DNA from: RAM1 sp943372515
GTDB taxonomy: Bacteria; Pseudomonadota; Gammaproteobacteria; Burkholderiales; Burkholderiaceae_C
Assembly: GCA_943372515.1 (NCBI GenBank)
Contig: CALRYY010000001.1
Location: 62,001 to 126,000 of the forward strand
Direction: 5' to 3'
Length of the DNA: 64,000 nucleotides
Each line of letters begins with the position of its first letter. Position 1 is the first letter of the stretch. The notes under the pieces are model-generated. The model was not told the DNA's origin. It ran no database searches and saw only the letters and a list, made by a program, of their open reading frames with translations. Made by a program: the position numbers and the translations under genes. Below are positions 48,475 to 58,001 of this stretch, piece by piece.

Positions 48475-50195
48475 TGAGCCTGTCTGCCTGGGGCCTGCTG
48501 GCCCTGTTCCTTGTGCTGCTGCTCGTGCTGGCCTGGCCGCTGGGCATCTGGCTGGCGCGCCTGAGCGCGGGCACCTTGCCGCGCTGGATGCACGCGGTGG
48601 AAGCGCCTGTGTACCGGCTGGCTGGCACCTCGCCCGACAAATCCATGAACTGGTGGCAGTACGCGCTGGCATTGCTGGCGTTCAATGCGCTGGGCGTGCT
48701 GTCGCTGTACCTGTTGCAGCGTTTTCAGGCCGTGCTGCCGCTGAACCCCGCGGGCATGGTCGCCGTGTCGCCGGACTCGGCCTTCAACACCGCCGTGAGC
48801 TTTGTGACCAACACCAACTGGCAGGGCTACGCCGGCGAATCGACCATGAGCTACCTGACCCAGATGCTGGCGCTCGCGGTGCAGAACTTCCTGTCGGCGG
48901 CCACCGGCATCGCCGTAGTGTTTGCGCTGGTGCGCGGCTTTGCCGCACGCTCCACCGGCGTGATCGGCAACTTCTGGGTGGACGTGACGCGCGTCACCAC
49001 ATGGCTGCTGCTGCCGCTGTCGCTGGTGCTCGCCATTTTCCTGGTGGGGCAGGGCGTGGTGCAGAACTTCGATCCCTACAAAACCGTGGCGGTGATTGAC
49101 GGGACCACCAACGCCACGCAGACCCTTGCGATGGGCCCGGTGGCTTCGCAGGAAGCCATCAAGATGATCGGCACCAACGGCGGCGGCTTCTTCAACGCGA
49201 ACTCTGCTCACCCGTATGAGAACCCGACCGCCCTGTCCAACCTGGGCCAGATGCTGGCGATTTTCCTGATCCCCGCAGCGCTGTGCTTTGCCTTCGGGCG
49301 CGAAGTGGGCGACATCCGCCAGGGCTGGGCCGTGCTGGCCGCCATGACAGTCATGTTCGTGCTGGCGGTGATGGCCATCATTCCGGCCGAGCAGGCGGGC
49401 AACCCGTTGTTGCCGCCGCTGGGCGTGGACCACACGGCCAGCGTCCTGCAGGCCGGCGGCAACATGGAAGGCAAGGAAACGCGGTTCGGCATAGAAGCCT
49501 CGGCGCTGTTTGCGGTGATCACCACGGCCGCCTCATGCGGCGCCGTGAACGCCATGCACGACTCGTTCACGCCGCTGGGCGGCATGGTGCCCATGGTGAT
49601 GATGCAGCTGGGCGAAGTGGTGTTCGGCGGCGTCGGCACCGGTCTGTACGGCATGCTGGTGTTCGCCATCCTGGCGGTGTTCATTGCGGGCCTGATGATC
49701 GGGCGCACGCCGGAATACCTGGGCAAGAAGATCGAGGCGCATGAGATGAAGCTCGCCTCCATCGTGATCCTGGTGACGCCCATCGTTGTGCTGGTGGGGA
49801 CCGCAGTGGCCGTGCTGGCCGGCGCGGGCAAGGCCGGTATTGCCAACCCGGGCGCGCATGGCTTCTCGGAAATCCTCTACGCGCTGACCTCGGCCGGCAA
49901 CAATAACGGCAGCGCCTTTGCCGGCCTGTCGGCCAACACGCCGTTTTACAACACGCTGCTGGGCGTGGCCATGTGGCTGGGCCGATTTGGTGTGATCGTG
50001 CCGGTGCTGGCCATTGCCGGTGCGCTGGCCGCCAAGAAGCGCCTGCCGGTGACGGCGGGCACCATGCCCACGCACGGCCCGCTGTTTGTGGGGCTGCTGA
50101 TCGGCACGGTGCTGCTGGTGGGGTTGCTCAACTATGTCCCGGCGCTGGCGCTGGGCCCCGTGGTCGAGCACCTGATGCTCTGGCCCACGCGCTGA
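48474..50195 (+). CDS. kdpA: Potassium-transporting ATPase potassium-binding subunit KdpA
   Basis: The 573-residue membrane protein forms the potassium channel-like subunit. It contains four selectivity-filter-type segments, seen as FVTNTNWQGYAGESTMSYL, MIGTNGGGFFNANSAHPYENPT, TTAASCGAVNAMHDSFTPLGG and ALTSAGNNNGSAFAGL. The start MSLSAWG at 48474 overlaps kdpF; the longer frame overlaps kdpF in another phase. kdpB begins 15 bp downstream. Confidence 0.97.
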   Translation: MSLSAWGLLALFLVLLLVLAWPLGIWLARLSAGTLPRWMHAVEAPVYRLAGTSPDKSMNWWQYALALLAFNALGVLSLYLLQRFQAVLPLNPAGMVAVSPDSAFNTAVSFVTNTNWQGYAGESTMSYLTQMLALAVQNFLSAATGIAVVFALVRGFAARSTGVIGNFWVDVTRVTTWLLLPLSLVLAIFLVGQGVVQNFDPYKTVAVIDGTTNATQTLAMGPVASQEAIKMIGTNGGGFFNANSAHPYENPTALSNLGQMLAIFLIPAALCFAFGREVGDIRQGWAVLAAMTVMFVLAVMAIIPAEQAGNPLLPPLGVDHTASVLQAGGNMEGKETRFGIEASALFAVITTAASCGAVNAMHDSFTPLGGMVPMVMMQLGEVVFGGVGTGLYGMLVFAILAVFIAGLMIGRTPEYLGKKIEAHEMKLASIVILVTPIVVLVGTAVAVLAGAGKAGIANPGAHGFSEILYALTSAGNNNGSAFAGLSANTPFYNTLLGVAMWLGRFGVIVPVLAIAGALAAKKRLPVTAGTMPTHGPLFVGLLIGTVLLVGLLNYVPALALGPVVEHLMLWPTR

Positions 50196-50210
50196 TACCG
50201 GAGCCAGAAC

Positions 50211-52298
50211 ATGAATACACAAACCAAAACCCTGACCCTGCTGGACCCGGCGCTGGTCAAGCCTGCCGTGGCAGCCGCCTTCGCAAAGATGAGCCCCCGG
50301 GTGCAGTGGCGCAACCCTGTGATGTTTGTTGTCTACATCGGCAGCATCCTGACCACCTTGTTGTGGCTGCAATCGCTGCAGGGCCAGGGCGAGGCGCCTT
50401 CAGGCTTCATCCTGGCCGTGGCGGTGTGGCTGTGGTTCACCGTGCTGTTCGCCAACTTTGCCGAGGCATTGGCCGAAGGCCGCAGCAAGGCACAAGCCGC
50501 GTCGCTGCGCGTGCTCAAGAAAAGCACCTGGGCCAAGAAATACAGCGCCCACGATGCGGCCGTGTTCCACGGCACCCCGTGGCTGCCCGAGCAGGCCGAC
50601 AACCTGCGCCGCGGCAATGTGGTGCTGGTCGAAGCCGGCGACATGATCCCGCTGGACGGCGAAGTCATCGAAGGCGTGGCCTCGGTGGACGAAAGCGCCA
50701 TCACCGGCGAATCGGCGCCCGTAGTGCGCGAATCGGGCGGCGACTTCTCGGCCGTGACAGGCGGCACACGCGTGCTGTCCGACTGGCTGGTGGTGCGCAT
50801 CGTGGTCAACCCGGGCGAATCGTTCCTGGACCGCATGATCAACATGGTCGAAGGCGCCAAGCGCCAGAAGACGCCCAACGAAATCGCGCTGACCATCCTG
50901 CTGGTGGCGCTGACCATCGTGTTCCTGGTGGTGACCGTCACGCTGCTGCCGTTTTCCATCTTCAGCGTCGAGGCCAGCAAGGCGGGTACGGTGGTGAGCC
51001 TGACCGCGCTGATCGCGCTGCTGGTGTGCCTGATCCCCACCACCATCGGCGGCCTGCTGTCGGCCGTAGGCGTAGCAGGCATGAGCCGCATGATGCAGGC
51101 CAATGTGATCGCCACCTCCGGGCGCGCCGTTGAGGCCGCAGGCGACGTGGACGTGCTGCTGATGGACAAGACCGGCACCATCACCCATGGCAACCGCCAG
51201 GCCAGTGCCTTTGTAGCTGCGTCCGGCGTGACTGAGGCTCGCCTGGCGCGCGCGGCCCTGCTGGCCTCGCTGGCCGACGAAACGCCCGAGGGGCGCAGCA
51301 TCGTGGAGCTGGCACGCCGCGCGCGGGTGGACGACCGCGCTGCCGACGGTGCTGTGTTCCTGCCCTTTACCGCGCAAACCCGCATGAGCGGCGTGGATGT
51401 GCCGGGCGCCGGCACAACGGTGGCGATCCGCAAAGGTGCGGTGGACGCCGTGCGCAAGCATGTCGAGTCACAAGGCGGCGCCATGCCCGCCGACATGGTG
51501 CGCGCATCCGAAGACGTGGCGCGCCGCGGCAGCACGCCGCTGGCCGTGAGCGAGGGCAACCAGGTTCTGGGCATTGTCGAACTCAAGGACATCGTCAAGG
51601 CCGGCATCCGCGAGCGCTTTGGCGAGTTACGCCGCATGGGCATCAAGACCGTGATGATCACCGGCGACAACAAGCTGACCGCTGCTGCCATTGCGGCAGA
51701 AGCCGGCGTGGACGACTTCCTGGCTGAAGCCACGCCCGAGGAAAAGCTGCGCCTGATCCGCCAGTACCAGGCCGAAGGCCGCCTGGTGGCCATGACCGGC
51801 GACGGCACCAACGATGCGCCCGCGCTGGCCCAGGCCGACGTGGCCGTGGCCATGAACACCGGCACGCAGGCCGCCAAGGAGGCGGGCAACATGGTGGACC
51901 TGGACTCCAACCCGACCAAGCTGCTGGAGGTGGTGGAAACCGGCAAGGCGCTGCTGATGACGCGCGGCTCGCTCACCACGTTCTCCATTGCCAATGATGT
52001 GGCGAAGTATTTCGCCATCATTCCGGCCATTTTTGTCAGCACCTACCCGCAGCTGGCCGCGCTGAACGTCATGCAGCTGGCCAGCCCCCAGTCGGCCATT
52101 CTGTCGGCGGTGATCTTCAACGCGCTGATCATCATCGTTCTGATCCCGCTGGCGCTCAAGGGTGTGAAGTACCGCGCTGTGGGTGCCGCAGCGCTGCTGC
52201 GCCGCAACCTGGCCATCTACGGCGCGGGCGGCCTGATCGTTCCCTTTATAGGCATCAAGGTCATTGACCTGGTGCTTGCAGCCACCGGGCTGATTTGA
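50211..52298 (+). CDS. kdpB: Potassium-transporting P-type ATPase subunit KdpB
   Basis: The 695-residue P-type ATPase supplies ATP energy for potassium import. The phosphorylated aspartate is D319 in LLMDKTGTITHGNRQA. The actuator-loop motif SAITGESAPV and the hinge motif MTGDGTNDAPALAQADVAVAMN are intact. Membrane helices and length match the family. It lies between kdpA and kdpC; the kdpC start is 11 bp after its stop, with GAGGAG overlapping the stop region. Confidence 0.97.
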   Translation: MNTQTKTLTLLDPALVKPAVAAAFAKMSPRVQWRNPVMFVVYIGSILTTLLWLQSLQGQGEAPSGFILAVAVWLWFTVLFANFAEALAEGRSKAQAASLRVLKKSTWAKKYSAHDAAVFHGTPWLPEQADNLRRGNVVLVEAGDMIPLDGEVIEGVASVDESAITGESAPVVRESGGDFSAVTGGTRVLSDWLVVRIVVNPGESFLDRMINMVEGAKRQKTPNEIALTILLVALTIVFLVVTVTLLPFSIFSVEASKAGTVVSLTALIALLVCLIPTTIGGLLSAVGVAGMSRMMQANVIATSGRAVEAAGDVDVLLMDKTGTITHGNRQASAFVAASGVTEARLARAALLASLADETPEGRSIVELARRARVDDRAADGAVFLPFTAQTRMSGVDVPGAGTTVAIRKGAVDAVRKHVESQGGAMPADMVRASEDVARRGSTPLAVSEGNQVLGIVELKDIVKAGIRERFGELRRMGIKTVMITGDNKLTAAAIAAEAGVDDFLAEATPEEKLRLIRQYQAEGRLVAMTGDGTNDAPALAQADVAVAMNTGTQAAKEAGNMVDLDSNPTKLLEVVETGKALLMTRGSLTTFSIANDVAKYFAIIPAIFVSTYPQLAALNVMQLASPQSAILSAVIFNALIIIVLIPLALKGVKYRAVGAAALLRRNLAIYGAGGLIVPFIGIKVIDLVLAATGLI

Positions 52299-52309
52299 GG
52301 AGTATTCAC

Positions 52310-52882
52310 ATGAACAACATCATTCGTCCCGTGCTGGTTCTGTCGGTGGCGCTCACGCTGGTCACCGGGGTGGCTTACCCGTTGATCGTGACCGGCGCCG
52401 CCCAGGCTTTGTTCCCCAGGCAGGCGGCCGGCAGCCTGATCGAGGTCAACGGAAAACCAGTTGGCTCTTCCCTGATCGGGCAGAACTTCAGTGACCCCAA
52501 ATACTTCTGGGGCCGCCCTTCGGCCACCGGGCCCATGCCCTACAACGCCAGTGCGTCCAGCGGGTCCAACCAGGGCCCGCTGAACCCGGCGCTGGTAGAC
52601 GCCGTCAAGGGCCGCGTTGAAGCGCTGCGGGCCGCTGATCCGGGCAACACATCGCAGGTGCCGGTGGATCTGGTCACGGCCTCGGCCAGCGGCCTGGACC
52701 CCCACATCAGCCCTGCGGCAGCGCGTTACCAGGCGGCGCGTGTGGCCCGGGTGCGCGGCCTGCCTGAAGAGAAAGTGCAGTCGCTGGTGGAGCAGCACGC
52801 GCAGGCGCCTCTGCTGGGCTTGCTGGGTGAGCCGCGTGTCAATGTGCTGCAACTCAATCTTGCGTTGCAGTCTGCACAGTGA
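52310..52882 (+). CDS. kdpC: Potassium-transporting ATPase subunit KdpC
   Basis: The 190-residue protein has one N-terminal transmembrane helix (VLVLSVALTLVTGVAYPLIVTGAAQ) and a periplasmic domain. Typical motifs are GSSLIGQNFSDPKYFWGRPSAT, YNASASSGSNQGPLNPAL, and DLVTASASGLDPHISPAAARYQAARVARVRG. The start ATG at 52310 has a GAGGAG site. It is followed by a 173-bp gap before kdpD that has a possible microprotein. Confidence 0.96.
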   Translation: MNNIIRPVLVLSVALTLVTGVAYPLIVTGAAQALFPRQAAGSLIEVNGKPVGSSLIGQNFSDPKYFWGRPSATGPMPYNASASSGSNQGPLNPALVDAVKGRVEALRAADPGNTSQVPVDLVTASASGLDPHISPAAARYQAARVARVRGLPEEKVQSLVEQHAQAPLLGLLGEPRVNVLQLNLALQSAQ

Positions 52883-52907
52883 CACCCGTTGCGCTGCAGA
52901 TCGAATC

Positions 52908-53027
52908 GTGACAGTAGCTCAGGAACTGATGGCGGTGTTGCTGGCGCTGCTGGCTTTATGTGCTCCACTGGCGCTCGCCTGGTTCATCGTCGTGTGGCGT
53001 GAGCGGCGTGACAAGTGGCCCGATTGA
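52908..53027 (+). CDS. Possible 32-39-residue single-span membrane peptide between kdpC and kdpD
   Basis: An open frame begins with GTG at 52908 or with ATG at 52929 (AGGA four bases before it) and ends at 53027, 28 bp before kdpD. The peptide from 52929 starts MAVLLALLALCAPLALAW and ends WRERRDKWPD: one hydrophobic helix, then a strongly charged, tryptophan-containing tail facing the cytoplasm. The size and topology recall KdpF but the sequence does not. I know no named family. The position, between ATPase subunits and sensor kinase, makes a regulatory peptide conceivable. Confidence 0.5.
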   Translation: MTVAQELMAVLLALLALCAPLALAWFIVVWRERRDKWPD

Positions 53028-53055
53028 ATCCGCCCAGCTGTTAGGCTTGTGAGCC

Positions 53056-55767
53056 ATGGTCACCTATCCTGACGCAAGGCCCGACCCCGACCAATTGCTG
53101 GAGCAGATCCGCGAGGGTGAATCGCGCGCACGCCGCGGCAAGCTGCGCATTTACTTCGGAGCCAGCGCCGGCGTGGGCAAGACCTACGCCATGCTCAGCG
53201 CGGCGCAACGCGAACACAAGGCCGGCCGCCAGGTGCTGGTGGGTGTAGTGGAGACCCACGGCCGCAGCGAAACCGCCGAGCTGCTGGCCGGCCTGCCCGT
53301 GCTGCCCCTGCGTGCGGTGGCCTACCGGGACCGTACCTTGCCCGAGTTTGACCTGGACGCCGCGCTGGCGCGCAAGCCTGCGGTGCTGCTGGTAGACGAG
53401 CTGGCGCACTCCAACGTAGAGGGTTCGCGCCACCCCAAGCGCTGGCAGGATGTGCAGGAACTGCTGGACGCCGGCATCGACGTCTGGTCGGCCATGAACG
53501 TGCAGCACCTGGAAAGCCTGAATGGCACAGTAGGTGCCATCACCGGCATCCGCGTGCACGAGACCGTGCCCGACACCGTGATCGACGAGGCCGACGAAGT
53601 CATCCTGGTGGACGTGACGCCTGACGAGCTGCTGGCGCGGCTGAAGGCCGGCAAGGTTTACCTGCCCCAGCAGGCCGAGCGCGCCGCGCAGAACTTCTTT
53701 CGCAAGGGCAACCTGATTGCCCTGCGCGAGATCGCGTTGCGCCGAACCGCCGAACATGTGGAAGACGATGTGCGCAGCTACCGTGTGGAGCAGTCCATTG
53801 CCCCCGTGTGGAACACCGAGGGCGCCATCCTGGCCTGCGTGGGCCCGCGCGAGGGGGCCGAGCAGACGGTACGCAGCGCTGCGCGCATGGCCGGGCAGCT
53901 CAACGTGCGCTGGCATGCAGCCTATGTGGAAACACCGCAGCTGCAGCGGCTGGACACCGGGCGGCGCGATCGCATCCTGGCGGTGCTCAAGCTGGCCGAA
54001 GAGCTGGGCGCAGGCACGGCCGTGCTGACCGGCAGCGATGTTGCGGCCGAACTGGTGGGCCAGGCGCAGACGCTGAACTGCGCCACCCTCGTGGTGGGCC
54101 GACCGCATGTATCGCGCCCGTCCTGGGGCCTGGGGGGAAACACCCTGACGCGCCGTCTGGCCACGCTGGCCCCGACGCTGGACATCGTGGAGGTTGGCGC
54201 CGCCCAAAGCGCGCGCAAGCTCGCCCGGCTGGTGCAGCGGCCGCTGGATGACGAAGGCGAGCAGGCCTGGCAAAACGCCTGGCCGCGCTACGCCTGGGCA
54301 GCGGCCAGCAGCGTGGCCATCACCCTGGCCACCACGCCGCTACAGGGCTACCTGGATCTGGCCAACATCGTGATGCTCTTCCTGCTGGGCGTGGTAGGGG
54401 TGGCAATGCGTTGGGGCCGCGGACCGGCCGCGCTGGCGGCGGTGCTCAATGTGGCCGCATTTGACTTCTTTTTTGTGCCGCCGCACCTGTCGTTTGCGGT
54501 CAGTGATGTGCAGTACCTGGTGACGTTTGCCGTGATGCTGGCCGTGGGCCTGCTGACCGGCCAGCTCACGGCGGGGCTGAAATTCCAGGCGCGTATCTCC
54601 GCCAGCCGCGAACGGCGCGCGCAATCGCTGTTCGAGCTCACGCGCGATCTCTCGGGCGCGCTGCTCAGCGCGCAGGTGGCGGAACTGGGCGAAGCGGCGG
54701 TGCAACGCAACTTTGGCGGGCAGGCCCTGGTGCTGGCAACGGACGCGCACGACCAGCTTGTGATGCCGGCGGCGCCGCCCGCGGGCTTTGACGCCAGCGT
54801 GGCTGATTGGGCGTTTCGCAATGCTCAACCTGCCGGCCTGGCCACCACCACGCTGGCGGCGCAGCCCTGGCACTACATCCCGCTGCGCGCGCCCATGCGC
54901 GTGCGCGGCGTGCTGGCGCTCAAGCCGGCGCAAACCCGCTGGCTGCTGATCCCTGAGCAAATGCAGCAGCTGGACACCCTGGCGCGGCAAATCGCCATTG
55001 CGCTGGAGCGGGTGCACTATGTCGACATCGCCCAGCAGGCAGTGGTGGAAATGGAATCAGAGCGGCTGCGCAATGCGCTGCTGGCCGCCATCTCGCATGA
55101 CGTTCGCACCCCGCTGACCGCGCTGATCGGCCTGGCCGAATCGCTGCAGCAGTCAGCGCCGCCGTTGCCCGGTGCGCAGGCCGGTATGGCCCAGGCCCTG
55201 AGCGAACAGGCCAGGGCGCTCAACACCCTGGTCAACAACCTGCTGGACATGGCGCGGCTGCAAAGCGGTGCGGTCAACCTGCGCATGGAATGGCAGTCGG
55301 TGGAGGAGGTGGTGGGCTCGGCCATCCGCGCGGCGCAGCCGGCGCTGGGCGGCAAGCCGGTGGTTACGGAGCTGCCCCCCGATCTGCCGCTGGTGGAGTT
55401 TGACGCCGTGCTGATCGAACGCGCCCTGGTCAACCTGCTGGAAAACGCCGCCAAGTACGGCGCTTCACCCATCGAGCTGGGCGCCGAAGCCACCACCGAC
55501 GCCCTGGTCATCACCGTGCGCGACTTCGGGCCGGGGTTGCCGCTGGCGCTGCAGGGCCGCGAGCAGACCTTGTTCGAAAAATTCACGCGCGGCCAGGCGG
55601 AGTCTTCTACCCCCGGCGTGGGGCTGGGCCTGGCGATTTGCAAGGCGGTGGTGGATGCGCATCGCGGCGAGGTCAGCGCCGCCAATGCGCCGGGCGGCGG
55701 CGCGCTGTTCACATTGCGCCTGCCGCGCAAGCCGCCGCCCGCCGATGCGGCATCATTGCCAGACTGA
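53056..55767 (+). CDS. kdpD: Potassium sensor histidine kinase KdpD
   Basis: The 903-residue protein has the KdpD N-terminal domain with the P-loop GASAGVGKTYAMLSAAQREH and DELAHSNVEGSRHPKRWQDVQELL. A universal-stress-protein-like domain (about 250-370) follows, then four membrane helices (about 405-510), a GAF-like region, and the kinase core. The phosphoacceptor is H681 in LAAISHDVRTPLTALIG, and the ATP site has NLLENAAKYG and GVGLGLAICKAVV. It phosphorylates KdpE when potassium is scarce. kdpE begins 3 bp after its stop. Confidence 0.96.
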   Translation: MVTYPDARPDPDQLLEQIREGESRARRGKLRIYFGASAGVGKTYAMLSAAQREHKAGRQVLVGVVETHGRSETAELLAGLPVLPLRAVAYRDRTLPEFDLDAALARKPAVLLVDELAHSNVEGSRHPKRWQDVQELLDAGIDVWSAMNVQHLESLNGTVGAITGIRVHETVPDTVIDEADEVILVDVTPDELLARLKAGKVYLPQQAERAAQNFFRKGNLIALREIALRRTAEHVEDDVRSYRVEQSIAPVWNTEGAILACVGPREGAEQTVRSAARMAGQLNVRWHAAYVETPQLQRLDTGRRDRILAVLKLAEELGAGTAVLTGSDVAAELVGQAQTLNCATLVVGRPHVSRPSWGLGGNTLTRRLATLAPTLDIVEVGAAQSARKLARLVQRPLDDEGEQAWQNAWPRYAWAAASSVAITLATTPLQGYLDLANIVMLFLLGVVGVAMRWGRGPAALAAVLNVAAFDFFFVPPHLSFAVSDVQYLVTFAVMLAVGLLTGQLTAGLKFQARISASRERRAQSLFELTRDLSGALLSAQVAELGEAAVQRNFGGQALVLATDAHDQLVMPAAPPAGFDASVADWAFRNAQPAGLATTTLAAQPWHYIPLRAPMRVRGVLALKPAQTRWLLIPEQMQQLDTLARQIAIALERVHYVDIAQQAVVEMESERLRNALLAAISHDVRTPLTALIGLAESLQQSAPPLPGAQAGMAQALSEQARALNTLVNNLLDMARLQSGAVNLRMEWQSVEEVVGSAIRAAQPALGGKPVVTELPPDLPLVEFDAVLIERALVNLLENAAKYGASPIELGAEATTDALVITVRDFGPGLPLALQGREQTLFEKFTRGQAESSTPGVGLGLAICKAVVDAHRGEVSAANAPGGGALFTLRLPRKPPPADAASLPD

Positions 55768-55770
55768 AAC

Positions 55771-56481
55771 ATGGCCGCACCCAACCCCGTTGCCGTCGTC
55801 ATTGAAGACGAACCCCAGATCCGCCGCTTTGTGCGCGGCGCGCTGGAGGCCGAGGGCTGGCAGGTGCACGAGGCCGATACGCTGGCTGCAGGCCTTACGC
55901 AGGCCGGCACGCGCAAGCCTGACATGCTGATCCTGGACCTGGGGCTGCCTGACGGCGACGGTCTGGACCTGATCCGCGATGTGCGTGGCTGGTCAGCCGT
56001 GCCCATCATCGTGCTGTCGGCGCGCAGCGACGAGCTGGACAAAATCGCCGCGCTCGATGCGGGCGCCGACGACTACCTGACCAAGCCTTTTGGTGTTGGA
56101 GAGCTGCTGGCGCGCGTGCGGGCCAACCTGCGACGCCCGCGCGCAACCGGCGGCGAGGGCGAGGCTGCAGCGGACCCTGTGTTCCATTTTGGCGATGTAG
56201 AGGTGGACCGCATGGCCCGCGTGGTGCGCCGCGCGGGGGCGGAGGTGCACCTCACCCCCATTGAATACCGCCTGCTGAGCGTGCTGATCGCCAATGTGGG
56301 CCGTGTGCTGACGCACCGCCAGTTGCTGCGCGAAGTGTGGGGCCCGTCGCATGCCGGGCAAAGCCACTACCTGCGCATCTACATGGGTCACCTGCGGCAA
56401 AAGCTGGAGCCCGACCCGGCGCAGCCGCGCCACCTGCTGACCGAAATTGCCGTGGGCTACCGGCTGGTTGCAGACGCCTGA
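55771..56481 (+). CDS. kdpE: Response regulator KdpE
   Basis: The 236-residue OmpR-family regulator has a receiver domain with acidic pocket E12-D13, phosphorylation site D56 (LILDLGLPDGDG) and the conserved lysine in YLTKPFGVGELLARV. A C-terminal winged helix follows, with HLTPIEYRLLSVLIANVGRVLTHRQLLREVWG and HYLRIYMGHLRQKLE. It activates kdpFABC in response to KdpD. It is the last gene of the potassium cluster. Confidence 0.96.
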   Translation: MAAPNPVAVVIEDEPQIRRFVRGALEAEGWQVHEADTLAAGLTQAGTRKPDMLILDLGLPDGDGLDLIRDVRGWSAVPIIVLSARSDELDKIAALDAGADDYLTKPFGVGELLARVRANLRRPRATGGEGEAAADPVFHFGDVEVDRMARVVRRAGAEVHLTPIEYRLLSVLIANVGRVLTHRQLLREVWGPSHAGQSHYLRIYMGHLRQKLEPDPAQPRHLLTEIAVGYRLVADA

Positions 56482-56560
56482 AGTGGTTCAAGGCCAGCCG
56501 CCTGCTGACGCTGTGCGGTGCGCCAAACCCTGGAAAATGACGATAGATTACAGACCCAAC

Positions 56561-56821
56561 ATGAAAGAACCCATGACCGAAGCTACCGCCCGCCCGGACC
56601 TGCCCGACCGCCTGAGCGTGGACCCACGCAGCCCGCATCACGTCACCGCCGTGTTTGAGCACCCGATTGGTATTCGCTTCAATGGCAAGGAGCGCAAGGA
56701 CGTGGAGGAATACTGCATCAGCGAAGGCTGGATCCAGGTGCCTGCCGGCAAGACGCTGGACCGCAAGGGCAACCCCCTGATGATCAAGTTGAAGGGGAAG
56801 GTGGAGGCGTTTTACCGTTAG
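56561..56821 (+). CDS. DUF3297 family protein
   Basis: The 86-residue protein contains the complete DUF3297 pattern: RPDLPDRLSVDPRSPHHVTAVFEHPIGIRFNGKERKDVEEYCISEGWIQV, then AGKTLDRKGNPLMIKLKGKVEAFY. Function is unknown. Three in-frame ATGs (56537, 56561, 56573) are possible; the family usually starts near 56573, and 56561 is a compromise with four more residues. It lies 80 bp after kdpE and before the Fic gene, with no clear link to either. Confidence 0.88.
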   Translation: MKEPMTEATARPDLPDRLSVDPRSPHHVTAVFEHPIGIRFNGKERKDVEEYCISEGWIQVPAGKTLDRKGNPLMIKLKGKVEAFYR

Positions 56822-56838
56822 GGCGGCGATCTTGCCGT

Positions 56839-56879
56839 TGCGGCGAATGTGCCGCACAATCTCCGCATAATGCGCGGAG
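56839..56879 (+). promoter_or_regulatory. Two tandem palindromes at the Fic gene start
   Basis: TGCGGC-GAATGT-GCCGCA (56839-56856) and CTCCGC-ATAATGC-GCGGAG (56861-56879) are perfect 6-bp inverted repeats, four bases apart. The second contains the presumed ATG at 56870. They could be operators or RNA hairpins that limit initiation. Confidence 0.5.
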
Positions 56880-57982
56880 AATACCCCTACATCTGGCAAT
56901 CCACCCAATGGCCTGCACTACGTTACGACCTGGCCGCACTGGCCGGTCCGATGGCAGAGGTCAGCCGGGCCCAGGGCCTGCTCATGGGGCGGTTGGCCGA
57001 CGTGGGCCTGCCTTTGCGCGATCAGGCCAGTCTTGTAACGCTGACCGACGATGTGGTCAAGACCAGTGCCATTGAAGGGGAGCAACTGGACGTTGAATCC
57101 GTGCGCTCGTCCATTGCGCGCAGGCTGGGTGTAGACATTGGCGCCCTTGCCCCGGTGGACCGCCATGTGGAGGGTTTGGTGGAAATGGTGCTGGACGCTA
57201 CGGCGCGCTTCGACGCACCATTGACCCCAGGGCGGCTGTTTGGCTGGCATGCGGCTTTGTTTCCCACGGGCTACAACGGCCTCACGCGAATTCGGGTGGG
57301 CAGCTGGCGCGATGATGCTGCTGGGCCAATGGAAGTGGTTTCGGGCCCATTGCACAGACAGCGCGTGCATTACCAGGCGCCGCCTGCCGCCCGGTTGCAG
57401 GCAGATATGCGGGAGTTTCTGGCCTGGGCAAACGCCGCGACACCTGAGCCACCGCTTGTCAAGGCGGGGCTTGCCCACCTGTGGTTTGTGACGGTTCATC
57501 CATTTGATGATGGCAATGGCCGCATCGCGCGTGCCGTGGGCGACCTGTTTCTGGCGCGTGCCGACGCCAGCGGGCAGCGCTTCTACAGCCTGTCTGCCCA
57601 GATTCAGCGCGACCGCAGGGCCTACTACGAGGTGCTGGAGCGCACTCAAAAGGGCCCACTGGATGTGACGTCGTGGCTGTTGTGGTTCCTGAATACGCTG
57701 AACCGCGCGGTGGCCAGCGCCAGCCAGACGCTGAGCGGTGTTCTGGTGAAGGCCCGCTTTTGGCAGCGCTGGGCCACAGTCCCCATGAATGCGCGTCAGA
57801 TCAAGGTGCTCAACAGCATGCTGGACGGCTTTGAGGGCAAACTGACCAGCAGCAAATGGGCCGCAATTGCCAAGTGTTCGCCGGATACGGCGTTGCGTGA
57901 TGTCAGCGAGCTGATTGCATCGGGCGTGCTGCGCAAGGCTGAGGGGGGCGGGCGAAGTACGGCGTACGAGCTTGAGTTGTGA
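56870..57982 (+). CDS. Fic-family AMP transferase with DUF4172 N-terminal domain
   Basis: The 370-residue protein has an N-terminal DUF4172-type region starting MRGEYPYIWQSTQWPALRYD. It has the class II inhibitory motif T65-S-A-I-E69-G70, and the Fic active site HPFDDGNGRIAR at residues 210-221 with catalytic H210. A winged-helix-like C-terminal domain (about 300-370) has SPDTALRDVSELIASGVLRKAEGGGRSTAYEL. Fic enzymes transfer AMP to target hydroxyls; the inhibitory glutamate suggests this one is held off until triggered. A GTG at 56849 would add seven residues. No antitoxin gene is adjacent. Confidence 0.93.
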   Translation: MRGEYPYIWQSTQWPALRYDLAALAGPMAEVSRAQGLLMGRLADVGLPLRDQASLVTLTDDVVKTSAIEGEQLDVESVRSSIARRLGVDIGALAPVDRHVEGLVEMVLDATARFDAPLTPGRLFGWHAALFPTGYNGLTRIRVGSWRDDAAGPMEVVSGPLHRQRVHYQAPPAARLQADMREFLAWANAATPEPPLVKAGLAHLWFVTVHPFDDGNGRIARAVGDLFLARADASGQRFYSLSAQIQRDRRAYYEVLERTQKGPLDVTSWLLWFLNTLNRAVASASQTLSGVLVKARFWQRWATVPMNARQIKVLNSMLDGFEGKLTSSKWAAIAKCSPDTALRDVSELIASGVLRKAEGGGRSTAYELEL

Positions 57983-58001
57983 GGCAAGCCCGACCTTGGC
58001 G

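Noticed and set aside
50333..52042. A 569-codon open frame antisense to kdpB
   Set aside because: Serine/threonine/alanine-rich shadow of kdpB codon usage; no domain and no plausible start signal.
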